This document shows, piece by piece, positions 10,530 to 22,869 of a stretch of 64,000 nucleotides of DNA. The stretch is from positions 62,293,249 to 62,357,248 of the forward strand of contig NC_088295.1 in the NCBI RefSeq assembly GCF_032854445.1, written 5' to 3'. Each line of letters starts with the position of its first letter. Position 1 is the stretch's first letter. Below the pieces are notes generated by a model. The model did no database searches, had not been told where the DNA came from, and worked only from the letters and a program-made list of their open reading frames with translations. The stretch is from Liolophura sinensis. Its lineage: Eukaryota; Mollusca; Polyplacophora; Chitonida; Chitonidae. The position numbers and the translations under genes were made by a program.

Positions 10530-12420
10530 TGTTAAAGAACTGCATAACGAAAATTAAAATATATTACGGTATTTTACAATCAGTAGGCCACGCAAAGTGG
10601 TGAAAATCATAAGCCTCTATGTGTGTGGCAGGCAATTTAGCAAACTTCTTGTTTGGGAGGGCCCAGTGCTGAGACAACATGTTCATGAAAGCTTAAGAGC
10701 ATTTCTCAGGTTTCGTCGTAATCTTCCATACCCTTTTTTTGTACTCTTAGAGTTTTGTCTTTAACGCAGTATATATGGGATGCCGAAGAGCCAAGCAGGA
10801 TGTAGATATCAGGGTAATTACAACGCAATACGCCTGTCAGACTACATTTTTGTTACGGATCTATAGCGTCTCTTTGATGTTGAAAGGACTTACAAATAAC
10901 CCATATTTCCAACAGTCTAACCAATTTTTGGCTGCTAAAAACACTTTTTTCTTCCCAGTTGTTGCAGACGTAGCTTGCGTTAATGGTTAGACCTATAGAC
11001 AAATATAACTTATTTGATCAAGAATTTAACACAAGCTGTACTAGTAAAGAGCTATACCAGTGCTGCATTGTTATAGCCGATATTGAGCGTCATCCCTGTG
11101 AGGGGAAAAACCTGATTTTGGTCGGTTTGAGTGTGGCTAGGTATTTCACTTCTCTGCCACATAGCACAGTGTATAGACCTTCACTGGTTTACACTGATAG
11201 CCCCGTCAAATGTCTTAGACATTGTGCTAAATGGAGTGGAATCGCTACTACATTTCAACATATGGACCGGCATTCTGTAGGGACATACCGACGTGATATG
11301 AGCGAAACACTTTGAGAGCAAAGTTTAACAGTTGCCAAAAAAAAGAAAGAAAAGAAAAACAAAATCAGTCATGTAAACGGAATCATTTTACTTGAGTTTC
11401 TACTGAAGCTATCAAACTTGTGAGTATTTAGAATTGTCATCGAATGATTCGTTCAGTCTTGGCTGCAAAGGCAGCGCGAATGCAAAATTATGTCAGAGGT
11501 GATTTTGGCATCAGCGGGTCATGCCCTTTTACCCAATACTATAACATTTTGTAACGGTTAAGCAAGGTAATTTGCCACAGTTAGTAAAATACCAGCACAT
11601 TCTACATCTTGTTAATCCGGAACTTTGGCACGATGGCGCAGTAAACTGACAAAATCCGGGAACCACTTTTCTTCTGGAATGTTGTAGCATACATCATGTG
11701 TTAGTAACTGTGGCACGATGTGTTGAAAGGGGATAAGCCATTTCTGTTTTCACACCAAGTGGTTTCCAAGCGGTTAGTATGATTAAGAGGCAAACGGACA
11801 CAAAAATGTGTTAAGGTCCTATTGTCAAAACACAGAACATCCACTGGTGTATTCATATTTATTACAATTTGTTTTTAAACAATGTTACTTATTTACCGAC
11901 CAGAGAAAAGAACCATAAGAAAAACAAACAGAGTAAACAAACTAGTGCTCATGTTTAAGTCACTTTGCAACTAATGTTTGTCGAAAAAGAGACGACAATG
12001 TGATAATTGTTATATGGGAACACCAAATTGAAGCCTCAAGTACGGTTACAAAAACGTTCCGTACAGTGCCTTAATTGTGGACAATAGCGCGCACTCGAAT
12101 CACAGCAAACCCACTCAGCTGTTGCTATGAAAATGAAAACTGCAAATTCCCAAAAGATCTATCTTTTGTGTTCACGCATATGTTAAGTACTCTGACAAAT
12201 GAGATAGTTTAGTTCTGTCAGATTATAGTCTAAGCACAACTTGGAATAGTATTGAAAGAAACATACACATGCACTACCTCGACTTTCGTTTTTCTCATTT
12301 CCCAGAGAAAGAAATTGCAAACACGACAATACCTCTACAAATAATAACATAAATACACTTGGAGTGTTAGAGTGGTTTACCAGTGAATAAGGAAATACAC
12401 TTAAATATATAAATGAACAG
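10530..12420. other. No feature recognised
   Basis: AT-rich, no matched repeats. A 110-codon plus-strand stretch (10983-11315) has balanced composition but no motif, no paired splice sites and no paralog in the window, so I leave it uncalled. Confidence 0.35.
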
Positions 12421-12424
12421 AGGA

Positions 12425-12625
12425 CGTCCAGTGGTTAATACACAGGTGTGCAAGTTTCAACCCGTGACGCTTGAAAAGCAGGATTCAATCCCGGCCATGG
12501 ACAAGGATTCTCTAGCCTGGTCGTGGGCTTTGGTGATCATAAATAGTATCCTCCCATCATAATGCTGACCGCTGTCGTATAAGTGAAATATTCTTGAGTA
12601 CGGCGTAAAACATCAATCAAATAAG
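12425..12625 (+). mobile_element. SINE with a non-A head and family A tail
   Basis: The 5' part (CCAGTGGTTAATACACAGG; B-box-like GGATTCAATCCCGG near 12481) does not match the usual family A head. From 12515 on the body is typical: CTGGTCGTGGGCTTTG, CCTCCCATCATAATGCTGAC, GAGTACGGCGTAAAACATCA and an A-rich tail. This is therefore a mosaic SINE: a different tRNA-like head joined to the family A 3' region. Confidence 0.6.
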
Positions 12626-13578
12626 TACGTAAACTATTTTCAGTCAACTACTTGATACGACTGATGCTATCGTGTGAGCATTTTACGGTAAACTAACAAC
12701 ACTGGCCGTTAATTGTATCTCAGGTTAACCGATGACCCATTTTCACTCTAGAACAAACATATTTATGTCGGCAGAAGACTTTTTGGAATGCGCACCTGCT
12801 AATTATTTGCCTCAAAGAATTTATCCTTCTGTATCTCCTATCCAAGTGGCACTGTTTTCGTACAGTTTACGCCACAGTAAGTAGATATTTCTGCCATAAA
12901 TTAGGGAAGAAAAAAATGCGCAGGTATTCTTTGACCACAGAGTGTTGCAATAGATTAGATAACAGTGCGTTATCCGATACACCATAAACATGTTTACCTA
13001 GAAGACCACAAAAATGTGTTGTAGGAAAATTTTCCCCTGAAGTGATTTTCCTCTCGTCAGTGTTGCCCGTCGTCACCTACCTTGCAAAGCACCTTATTTC
13101 AAGAAGGAGTCCAACCTGTGGGAGTTGGATTCGAGCGTGCCCATTATCCAGCATGCCACTGGTTTTTGAATAATTATGACGGCACTCGAGGCAATGGGTT
13201 CCTGCCGTCAATAATATGAACTTCAAATATATCCATGTGTAGAGCTTATATTGATACGTGTCACTGACTAAATATTTTTATAGCGAGTATGACTGATTTT
13301 ACAGGCAGCTGAAAATCTCTAAAAGAAACAGACAATAATATCGGTTCTTCGGTGTAACTTTTACTTGATTTAAGTATCTGGCTTTAATGCCTCCCAATTT
13401 CTCTGGTAAGAGAACACTATTCTACACCGAAGACTTTCTTCTTTTCGGGAACCAGACATGTATGTGCATTTTAGTTCTCTATCAGGGTACTATCACAGTA
13501 ACAGAAAATACAAATTTGTCATTCTTTTTCAGTAACGAAAAGTTAAACGAAGCATGTTATTTTTATATACCGTTTCTG
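12626..13578. other. No feature recognised
   Basis: About 950 bp with no recognisable gene or repeat. Short open stretches on both strands look random. Confidence 0.4.
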
Positions 13579-13591
13579 TAATATAAATAAT

Positions 13592-13856
13592 TTATTTATT
13601 TATTTGATTGGTGTTTTACGCCGTACTCAAGAATATTTCACTTATATGACGGCGGCCAATATTATGGTGGGAGGAAACCGGGCACAGCCCGGAGGAAACC
13701 CACGAGTATCCGCAGGCTGCTGGCAGACCTTCCCACTTACGGCCGGAGAGGAAGCCAGCATGAGCTGGACTTGAACTCACAGCGACTGCATTGGTGAGGG
13801 GCTCTTGGGTCTTACGCTGCGCTATCGGTCTAAACGACTGAGCCACGGAGGCCCCC
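13592..13856 (-). mobile_element. Family A SINE, full length, with TSD
   Basis: The best-preserved copy. On the minus strand it starts at 13856 with GGGGCCTCCGTGGCTCAGTC, which contains an A-box-like TGGCTCAG. A B-box-like GAGTTCAAGTCC follows, then the GC-rich body (CCGGGCTGTGCCCGG) and a 3' end GAGTACGGCGTAAAACACCA leading into (AAAT)n. It is flanked by an identical 13-bp duplication, TAATATAAATAAT, at 13579-13591 and 13857-13869. This is a pol III-type, tRNA-derived SINE of about 265 bp and appears young. The 76-codon minus-strand stretch here is its read-through. Confidence 0.92.
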
Positions 13857-13869
13857 TAATATAAATAAT

Positions 13870-16800
13870 CAATCTCCTTCTTAATTTATTCGGGTTCCAT
13901 TATTATTAGCCGGTGTATGTGGCAATAATGGCGTATACACTGAACTGCCATGACCTTGGCTGGTAAACTATGGCAAAGGTTATGCTCTTGTACTCTTGGG
14001 GAAACATCTCAGCCAACTGTTTAACAGCTTACAGTCTACAAAAAGACTAGCCGGTAGACAGAGGGCAATAAACTTAGAACAGTCAGGCTATTTTTAAGTT
14101 GTTATTCCATGTACTTTATTTGCTGGTTACCGTAGACTGGCAAAATTAGAAAAAGTTTGTTGTTCTTAATTGTTTGGAGCTGTCTGTAAACACAATCTGA
14201 TGTAATAAATAAGACGAGTAGCAGACGGTAGCTTCGTAAATACGTAATTACTTAACAGGTGGACATTTTTTTTCTAGAGAAACAAATAACAGAAAACCTT
14301 TTTTACCCCTTAACGTTTGGCATTTAGTCCCGCCAAGAAATGTTTACCCTGCTTTTTGAATAGTCCTGTTCATGAATGTCATTTTGTGACCAATCATATT
14401 CGTAGTATTTGTATAAACCACACATACTTCAGATAACATAGAAACATTAAAGCCCCTTGGTTGTATAACTTTAGAAATGTTTGTAATCCCTGGTTCGTTT
14501 GATGTTTGAACACTTGAGTATTCTACGGCGAAACATTAAATACCTGAGCTAATAACAATCTCTTTTACCATATGTTACCCATTAGGCCAGATGCAGTTTG
14601 CGCTCTCCACTTCGAATGGTTTTCATTAATGCTGTATTCCATACAGACTCTTAATCATAGCCAACTACAAAGCATCTTTTGCGCTTTCGCCTGAACATTA
14701 TAGAATACATAATATCCGTGCTAGCCTGTCCATAATTAGTACGAACATGCTACTGACGGTAAGAGCCCATAACTCGTTTGTAATGAGAACAGCTTCGGTC
14801 GCATTCAGCAAGCCACGCCACATTTGCCAACACATGATATATGCTAAAACATTCCACTCAACTGCGCTTGTCTGTTTTGTGTGTGTGTTGGCCAAGGTCA
14901 TTCCGTCAAAGCACAGAACAGGCAACTTGGTAGATGCACGTAAGTTCCAGTTACTCCATTAAAATGAGCAAGGCTACATTACTCCATTTATCAGCAAGCA
15001 AAATATTGCCTTATGTATTATCTTGTAAATTCTAATTAAGTATAATTAAGTTTGTTTTTGGGTCATGATCTTCCAACTTAAGTGCACGTGTGACCTAGTT
15101 TTATTTGATCTTTGTAGTCTTTCAGAGTAAACAGTTCTTTGTATTTTGAATTCAGATCGACTTATTATTTATTATAGCTTAATTTCCTTGCAGTATGTTA
15201 AAATCTAGCAGTTTACTTTTTGGTAATTGTAAGCCATTTGAAAAACAATAATTTTTCCATAAAGGGAGAACCAACAATTTTTTAAGCTTGCTAAAACTCC
15301 CCTTAAGTCCTTTGTTGCAGTCCTCATTGTGAAAAAAGCATTACATTAAAACGAATTTTCCGGATCTTTAGAACAAGACCCATGGCTGCTCTACCCTCGT
15401 TTTTGTGCGCTAAATGACGGTAGTTACAATCATGAGCAGTTCTGTGAACCAGTGTGAGATTCTTAATATAACGTGTGCCTAGCTATATTCTTTACATTGA
15501 GTTTTGTGCATTTGTATTTTTAAAACCGGTAATTGTTTCTTGCTAGATCCCGTGCGCAAAATACACCGATTAATCGAATGCAATAACTTGGGCAGTCATA
15601 AAGCATTAGAATTTAAATTTCCGGCGACATGAACTACTCAGTAGTTGTTGCGATTCTTTTCAGTAGATAACACCCTGGGAATAGTTGGATCAGTAACAAA
15701 AATGTAGTCCTGACAGGCATACTCAATTATAATTAACTAGATAATTCCACCCTTCTTGGTTTTTCGACTTAGCTGATATGGAGTTTATCTGTTCTTGTTT
15801 TTTCAACCTAGGCAAAACTTACGGTCTAGGAAGAAAAGCAAAGATAACGACAAAACCAGTTAGATTCTCCACAACAAGCGTTAGCGATGGAAGGTAAGGT
15901 CGTTCGTCGCCAGTGTGTTTGCTCTGTATTGTACCTCGTCGGCTTCAGACTATTTCACAGACAAGATAAGCACCTTTCTAAAAGCGGTGTACACCAGGCG
16001 TTCCAGCATTTGCTTAAGAAGCATATAGGGGTGAGACAAACTGAGACATCATTACTGTTCTTCTGGGCTGAAATAATTTTTCCTGAAAGATATCAATCCA
16101 CCTCGAATGAAAAAAAACTATTAGTGCCCAAATTAAAAGCAAATGAGAGGCTGAGACTACAGTAGAAATTTATTTCGCTGAATCACTACAGTGCTTGTGT
16201 ACTACGTAACTGTTTTAAGGTGGGATCGCGTAGATTTGAACCGCTTTGATAATGGTTTGAAGGAGTTTTTGAATTCCTTGACGAATACTGATATTTAAAA
16301 TACCCCTTTAAGATAACATCCGTTAAACACTCAAAAGTTGCATGTATTTATGTGATGGGATATAATCAATACAGTATAAAGTTTGCAATTTGAATAAACC
16401 ACTTGTCCATTTGACGGAGATGTTTTATGGTTTTATTTATTCCACTCTTCCATAGCCAATGACAGGCCTATATATCTCGAAAAGTACATGGCGTTTACAG
16501 CAATCGGTGACTTTGCGAATATTAGGGCATATTGTCACTTCCAAGCTTAATGTTACATTTATATGAAAGCATAATTTTGTCTCTTAGAAAACAACGTCAA
16601 AAAAAAGATGGTTGATATGCGGTGATAAGCTGCGACGCATGCCCATTTGTTAAAATGTTCCGTTCCATTAAGATTCAGAAGTACATGTGCATTCACCATC
16701 TAACAACAACAACACCTCCCACAAAGCTGTTCGCCGTAGCTAAAACATGATTCATGAGGAACTATCGTCTGGATCTGTCAGTTTAACGTGCCCGTGACAC

Positions 16801-18840
16801 ATAAACGGACATAAAAAATTGCCAGACTGTCAACCAGTCTCCAAGACACGTGTCAAGTGTCCCTTTTTTATACACAATTTACAACACTTTCTTTTTTGGT
16901 ATTATTTAAGATTGGAAGGCGATAAATTTCGATGAAACTAGACGTATATAAAAAATGGGATGCTTGACGTATTAAAACAGTTGTTGGTTAAATACATATG
17001 TCTGTGTGACGTCTCGTGTATCACGTGACACTCGTGTGTAACGGTTTGCGCATGTCAAAGAAATTGCCATTCTTCCATGTTACTTTTTAGAACACAACTA
17101 AAACTAGTTTCCGGTAACATTTAGTTTTCATTTATGTGTGTTATTTTATGGGTGGCATTTTTTGTTTGGATTTTAAGGACAACCCTCAGCAAATATAATT
17201 CCCACGTGTATGATAAATTAGAACAAATACCCAAAGTGCCAGGTCACATGGAGATATCATTTGAGTCCTACCCACATATTTGCTATATTTATATACCTCA
17301 TGCCATGAAACACTTCGCAAACCTATTCCATTATTTGAGAGCTTTTTGACTGTGAAAACACAAGTATATTTTCTTCATTTGTTACAGCAATGGAATCGTG
17401 CTTCAGAGAGGTTGGAAAACAAAAAAAATTCTACTGCAGAAAAAACTTCCCATACGAACATTTAGTTGAAGGTGCATTCACCCTCCGTCCTATTTCATGT
17501 GAGAGAAGGGTCTGGGATTTTGGAATTTTGCCAGACTTGTGAATTATTTCTTTTTAAACTATTAATTTAATGGCGTGAACTTGCATGTTGGTTTATAGGA
17601 TTTTGCAATATGTACTTCTGACCCTTCATACATGCTTTTAATTGCATGATTTCTGCTTTGCCCTCCTAGGAAAATTTTTCTACGACTTGATTTAATTTGC
17701 CTGATACAAATGAAAAAAAAAAAACAGAACCAGCCGCAAAGCTTAAAAATGATTGACTAAACATGGCACTTAACCAGGCCAACTAAGGCTGCACTGACTT
17801 GGGCGAGAGACAGGAAAAAAATAATGCATGTTTTTGAATATGTCTTACTTTACCGGATTTGAAAAGGAGAAAAAATTATTACAGCACATTTAGGCATAAC
17901 AAGTTGCGTAACTTTAAATATGCATGTTAGTACGAATGGTTACAATTGAATGCTCGCAAATGTTTAATGTGTATCTTTTTAGTGCGTTTCCTGTACACAC
18001 TTTTCAGCTTGCACTTTTCAGCCTGTGAAACAAGGCTTAATCTACCGTCCTGCCAAGATATATCATTTAACTAGATAAAACACAGTAGACGAAACCACCA
18101 CGTCAGCCTCGATGTGGATTTACATAAGACTACACGTATAATGTAATCCAGATCCATTTACGCTTTTTCAAGATAAAAAAATTTGAATTTGAGTTACTTC
18201 CGGTTGTAAATTGCCATGTCGATCATTTTGACAGCTATATAGCACCCTAAGAGTGTCTACGGTCTGCGTTGACGTAAGAAATGAGTTTTGATAAATCTTC
18301 TTCGACAGACAATCGAATGATTCAGCTAAACTCCAAGCCTTAACCATCTAACATCATTTCCCCACCGACGAAAATATAACGGAACACTATTATGAATACA
18401 CTCAGCCGTTTCTTCCAAGAAAATGTTTGCCATTTCCGCTGGGACAAGGTGACGGGGAAGAATTTATTCCAGACATTTATAGACGATAGAGCTCGTGAAT
18501 GGGATTAATGGTTATGGTTAGGTACGGAAATGATGGGCATGGATCAGAATTTGAGAAAAGCCCTCACGTGCGGGTTATGGGATCATGTCAGGAAAATACC
18601 GACAATTGCGTAATAAAAGAAAAGTTCCAGAGGCATCGTCTCCATTTCGTTGCATAAGACATTTCCTGGTTGTACCTTAAAGTCCAATAAAGACATCAGA
18701 AACCATACTTGCAAAAGACTAGACAGCAGCTGCTATTATCTGGAATCATCACACTGGAAAAGAGCCGAGTGCTTTCAAGTGATGTGAAGGAAGTGTTTGT
18801 AGATCGTTATTTATTCAAATGGTATATAATGTTCAATTCA
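13870..18840. other. Long stretch without recognised genes
   Basis: About 5 kb of AT-rich sequence with no repeats that I could match to others in the window. The only eye-catching point is at 15887-15898, where an ATG is followed at once by a consensus-like splice donor (ATGGAAG then GTAAGG). The open stretch continuing through it (92 codons to 16165) would in that case be intronic. No partner exon was found. Confidence 0.35.
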
Positions 18841-18844
18841 AGAA

Positions 18845-18985
18845 TAAAATTATAGGTGGAGGCCAGCTTCAAGTTCAGAAGCAGCCTGCCACTCTGGTTT
18901 CCTTCATCCATAAACCTGGCCGCTGTCATATGAGTGAAAAATTCTGCAGCAAGGCGTAAAACTTCAGTTAAGTAAATAAATATAC
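18845..18985 (+). mobile_element. Family F/A SINE 3' part, diverged
   Basis: GGTTTCCTTCATCCATAAAC, CTGGCCGCTGTCATATGAGT and AAGGCGTAAAACTTCAGTTA followed by AAGTAAATAAAT are the degraded 3' half of a SINE on the plus strand. No head is seen. Confidence 0.55.
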
Positions 18986-19049
18986 GTAAGTGTCTGCAGA
19001 AGTTGTCTAACGAAGAACAAGAACAAATGATCCACCTGCGGTCAAACGG

Positions 19050-19150
19050 TTTGAATGAATGAATAAATAATTATGGCTTTACGCCACATTGGCAATTTTT
19101 CAGCCATGTCATGGCGGTAAACGGTGTGAGGCTATGTGTATTTCAAATAA
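19050..19150. mobile_element. Family E SINE-like fragment
   Basis: GAATGAATGAATAAAT is followed by GGCTTTACGCCACATTGGCA, TTTTTCAGCCATGTCATGGC and GGTAAAC, the family E layout. Confidence 0.6.
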
Positions 19151-19261
19151 GCTCACCACGATGAAATATAAGGATATTATGTTCAAAAATAGCACCGTCA
19201 TTTCTTAAAGTTGCTCGTCGCAGCCGAAATATAATTCTAATATTTGAACTTAACGTGTAAC

Positions 19262-19790
19262 AGCAATAGCTACGGGGCTGCAACCTTCAGATGACCTTGA
19301 CATAACTTTGACATGACCTTGACATGTGTGCACTTAGTTACAGAGTTATCTTGCTTGTTGATCTCTCTGCGGGTTCTCTTCACGTTGTCTATTGCTATCG
19401 CTGATATAGGCCTCGATTTGGTTTTCTTCCTTCACGTGACAGCTTATTTTGAGGTGTAACTGGTAAAGTTGTTATTGACATATGTTGATTGCAATGCTCC
19501 TCCATGAGACGGCAAGCCAGAATAAACTGCAGTGTTGCGTATATCATTCGTTAACATCACGTCCTCTTTAAGCTTCCAAACTTTGCCATCTGCTTAGTGC
19601 CAGAGGAAAAAAAGAAATAACAGATTACAGGAGCTACACGTTACTGTGTTTTCTGAGAGGACATTCGTAACTCGCTTTCTTCTCGATACATCACTGCCAG
19701 ATGGGACATGTACCCTGCAATATACATCGACTCCTGACAAGCCGGTCTCATAAATTACATCATTGCCTATTTTACCATCTAACAACCAAT
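19262..19790 (-). pseudogene. Block D copy 2: decayed coding-like paralog
   Basis: The minus-strand partner of 5206-5690. Starting from an ATG at 19803, the frame encodes RVHVP and SRRKRVTNV and is open for 69 codons. After a TAA the same frame continues to align with the shifted frame of copy 1 (W-K-L-K-E, VYS) until another stop. Beyond the coding-like part the similarity runs on through AACTAAGTGC and a TCAAGGTCAT-rich stretch. An in-frame stop rather than a frameshift disables this copy, so the two copies decayed independently. The protein is unknown. Confidence 0.5.
19292..19322 (-). promoter_or_regulatory. Three 11-bp repeats resembling nuclear-receptor half-sites
   Basis: TGACCTTGACA, TAACTTTGACA and TGACCTTGACA follow each other directly. 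The outer two, read on the minus strand, contain TCAAGGTCA, the extended half-site known to bind FTZ-F1/NR5A and ERR type receptors. There is no neighbouring promoter, and the motif lies inside block D, so function is only a possibility. Confidence 0.2.
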
Positions 19791-19949
19791 CGTTTTGTGC
19801 CATAAATTGGATTTTGGCGTTATATACCGATTAATCTTTGATGTATATGTCTTTTTAGTTTAGCTTTAACGATTGTTGTAAACTCATGACGAAGTACTCC
19901 GCTAGGGGGGCAATTCCACACGTAGATGATATTTCAAGCAAATGTCATC

Positions 19950-20012
19950 GGTTTATTTATTTATTTATTTAACTGATGGCCATATAACGTCGTATTGAAA
20001 TATTTTAGCAGC
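19950..20012. mobile_element. SINE tail fragment
   Basis: (TTTA)n followed by ACTGATGGCCATATAACGTC and GTATTGAAATATTTTAGCAG resembles the 3' end of a family E/A type element in minus orientation. Confidence 0.4.
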
Positions 20013-20019
20013 AACGAAC

Positions 20020-20540
20020 ATCTAAAGGAGAATGGTTTTGTCGATATTGTTGCTCTTGTTTGTTGGAGATTGATTTTTTCTTCTTCTTGATCGTGGTGTG
20101 CATTTATGAAATGCGTGATGGCCGGAGGTTTTAGGTACACTTCGGCCGTCTTTTGTTGTGGTCACTTGTACATCAGTAGTCTACCTTATCAATGTGAGAA
20201 ACCATATTTCCTGGAGCGAACTACCAGCTTTCGTTAAATATTTTCCCGTCTTTTGATTAAACCTATTCATTTGTGATACAAAATTGCTGCACACAACTAT
20301 AATTACAAATTGAGAAACAAAGAACAAGTGGTGTTTTTTTAATTGTTGGCCTGTTTTATCTTTGACTATAGTTATATGTGACGCCACCTTCTAACCAATT
20401 AACCATGACTGCATAAAATTTTGATGATTGCATGGTTAGGATTTGTTTTTAATCCGTCCGTGATTGATGTCATTCAGTGTTAACCAGCGCAACTTTGTGC
20501 CGTATTCCGGTTTTTAGCATAGTTTACTGACAGTATTTAA
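20020..20540. other. No feature recognised
   Basis: No gene, RNA or matched repeat seen. Confidence 0.4.
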
Positions 20541-20543
20541 AAA

Positions 20544-20692
20544 CAAAAACTTATCAGGTGAGAGATTAAATTGAGAAATTCAAATAGAATGGACTGTATA
20601 TCATCAGACGTAATCAGACAAAAACTTATCAAGTGAGAGATTAAATTGAGAAATTGGGAAATTCAAATAGAATGGACTGTATATCATCAGAC
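20544..20692 (+). repeat. Two-copy tandem duplication, about 75 bp
   Basis: AAAAACTTATCARGTGAGAG ... GGACTGTATATCATCAGAC occurs at 20545 and again at about 20620. The copies are almost identical apart from one substitution and a 9-bp insertion (AAATTGGG region) in the second. It is probably a recent local duplication. Confidence 0.85.
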
Positions 20693-20699
20693 TTCAAAA

Positions 20700-21298
20700 G
20701 AAGTATATATTCCAGGCCTCAAAAGAAATATTCGTTAACTTTCTATACAAATCATCAAAGAACTACGAAAGTATATGATGTAAGAAATTAAGACATATTC
20801 ATGCAAAGAGACAAACTATAAATAAAGTTTTTTCGTGTCCTGTGGGAAACTTGTGCATTACAGATAACTGCAGCTGTTGTGTTACAGCCTGAAAATTCCT
20901 GTGGTTGGATTACTCAGTGCAGCTACACTAAAGCCTACCTTCTTAACGCGCTGAGAATGCCGAAGAAGCAGTTGGTAATACTTAGCGTATAATCAAGGCA
21001 TAATAACGGTTTGTTTGTTTTGAGCAGTAACGGAAAGCGGAAGTGACCAAGTAAAGTGCTATTTCCTCAGGATTGTATTTTTTTTTCAAATAAGATTTCA
21101 AGATGGTTTTATCACGATCTGTTGATATAGCCTTAATCTGGCGGAATTTATCACTCGTTATTATGATATGTTCTCAAAACCAACCGTGCAAAAAAACACA
21201 GTTTAATGTTACGCGTATTTATGTATTTGGCTGGTTTCTATCACTGCACTCCAGTCAAGTCTTCATTCATGTATATTATTTGTATTGTATAACATCCA
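20700..21298. other. No feature recognised
   Basis: No gene or repeat matched in this stretch. Confidence 0.4.
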
Positions 21299-21385
21299 AT
21301 ATGGGACGGGCTGTGGTTTAGTGGTTAGAGCCGTTTGCTTTTCAGTAGTTAGGACAATGGAGCCGTGGAATCAAACATGGCCTCA
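21299..21385 (+). mobile_element. tRNA-like SINE head
   Basis: GGGCTGTGGTTTAGTGGTTA contains a good A-box match (TGGTTTAGTGG). A degraded B-box-like GTGGAATCAAAC lies about 50 bp downstream. The cloverleaf is not complete and there is no clean acceptor pairing, so a SINE head or tRNA relic is more likely than a working tRNA. Confidence 0.4.
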
Positions 21386-21389
21386 GACA

Positions 21390-22387
21390 CCTCCATTTAT
21401 CGATTCAAATTTCGTATCTAAGTCTGTGAATTCCAACACATTGGTGAAGTCTGAAAAATCTGTAAAGTTCTAACTACGCCTTGACAGCAGATCGCGCTTA
21501 TCTTTCCTAGGTCTGGTGTTTGTGCTTGCTAAAAACGACAAGGAACTCTGCGAGATAACGAGATGTGATTGGATAAACACCTTCTGAGGAGGAAAAACAT
21601 TGCGTGTGAAATCGAAATGTCAGAACAAATGCAATGTTAAATGTTTTTTTCAGTTTTCCGTCTTCTAAACTCGTCAAATACTGGGCGAGAAAAATTTTTC
21701 GTTTTCGATAGGCCTCCTCCACGCCTTACTTCAATTAATTAAAAGTACAGGCCAGCCACTAAATCTCAATTTATTACCAAAGAAATTTCCCAGAGGTGTT
21801 CTAAAAATGTTTAAAAATGTTTACAGCTCAGATAAACACCATAAATGGTAAGTGATCTGCTATACTTTGCCACTTATTTGGTCACACCATTTTGTCATGT
21901 TAACCATCTCGTTTGACGTCACGTGACTTGGAGCTTTATTGAACAACCGGTAATAAAACAAGGTCGTACGTTTACAACATTAAGTTTACGTGATCGGTTA
22001 TGACCATTTAATAGAGAAATATGGAAATAAGAACTTCTCATGCCCTGATTACCAGCTCTATTTCAATCTCAAACAGCCGAAGTTCTTTAAGTCTGGCATC
22101 GGGTGAGGGAAAGTGATGAACATGGTCGGGGCTCTCACTGGAACAGATTCTTTCCGGTCTATGTTGGTAAGACAAATAACTTCAACATCCTATCTAGCAT
22201 TAAGGCATTGTAATATGGGTAGCCGTTCTCATTTCCCCTTGAATTGAGGACTGTCTAGTTGAACCAAGATGGTTGAGTTTAATTCTTAAATTATCCTGAA
22301 AATTCGAGTGTTAAAGAGTATGTCTTAAAGGTAACCATATAAAATTGTTGAACACCATTTAGAAAAAGTATTAGAGTTATTACTCTT
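21390..22387. other. No feature recognised
   Basis: About 1 kb without recognisable gene or repeat. Confidence 0.4.
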
Positions 22388-22400
22388 ATTTTGAATTTAC

Positions 22401-22553
22401 TTCCTCTCTGGCCGTACGTGGGAATGTCTGGCAGCAACCTTCGGATCTTCGTGGGTTTGCTCTGGGCTTTGCCCGGTTTCTTGCCACCATAATGCTGAGC
22501 GCCGTCGTATAAGTCAAATCTTGAGTACGGCACAAAACAAATAAAATAAATAA
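22401..22553 (+). mobile_element. Family A SINE, 5'-truncated, probable TSD
   Basis: Begins inside the element at CTCTGGCCGTACGTGGGAAT and runs through CTGGGCTTTGCCCGGTTTC and CACCATAATGCTGAG to AAATAAAT. The flanks ATTTTGAATTTAC (22388-22400) and ATTTTGCATTCAC (22554-22566) differ at two positions and probably represent a decayed 13-bp target-site duplication. Confidence 0.8.
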
Positions 22554-22606
22554 ATTTTGCATTCACCTTTATAACACTGCTCAAAATTCGAATAAGTGAC
22601 CTCAGA

Positions 22607-22651
22607 CACCAATTCGGCACCAATTTGGCACCAATTCCGTACCTATTCGGC
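22607..22651 (+). repeat. Short 11-12 bp tandem repeat
   Basis: CACCAATTCGG, CACCAATTTGG, CACCAATTCCGT, a broken unit and CACCAATTCC follow in series, about 50 bp downstream of the SINE. Confidence 0.7.
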
Positions 22652-22779
22652 ACCAATTCCTTTCCGTCTCAACCATGCATTAGGCAAATATAACAAGCCG
22701 ATTTCGATCAGTGGGAGTAATGCATGTTCAAAGTCACGGTGAACTGACCCATATTTTGTTGTGGGAGGCCCAAACAGTT

Positions 22780-22862
22780 GCCAGAATAGTCTAGACGGTT
22801 AACATGTATTTCTGGTTCTTGAATCTGAAGCCGCTCGTTCGAAACCCAGAATATTCTCAGCC
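22780..22862 (+). mobile_element. Possible tRNA-like SINE head
   Basis: TAGTCTAGACGGTTAACATG followed about 45 bp later by GCTCGTTCGAAACCC has the spacing of A and B boxes, although the A box is weak. No body or tail was identified. Confidence 0.3.
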
Positions 22863-22869
22863 AATTTTC

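Noticed and set aside
15887-16165. 92-codon plus-strand ORF as a small gene
   Set aside because: A near-ideal splice donor follows the ATG at once and no domain is visible, so the open stretch itself is unlikely to be translated as read.
21299-21385. Functional tRNA gene
   Set aside because: A good A box, but the B box is degraded and no acceptor stem is found.
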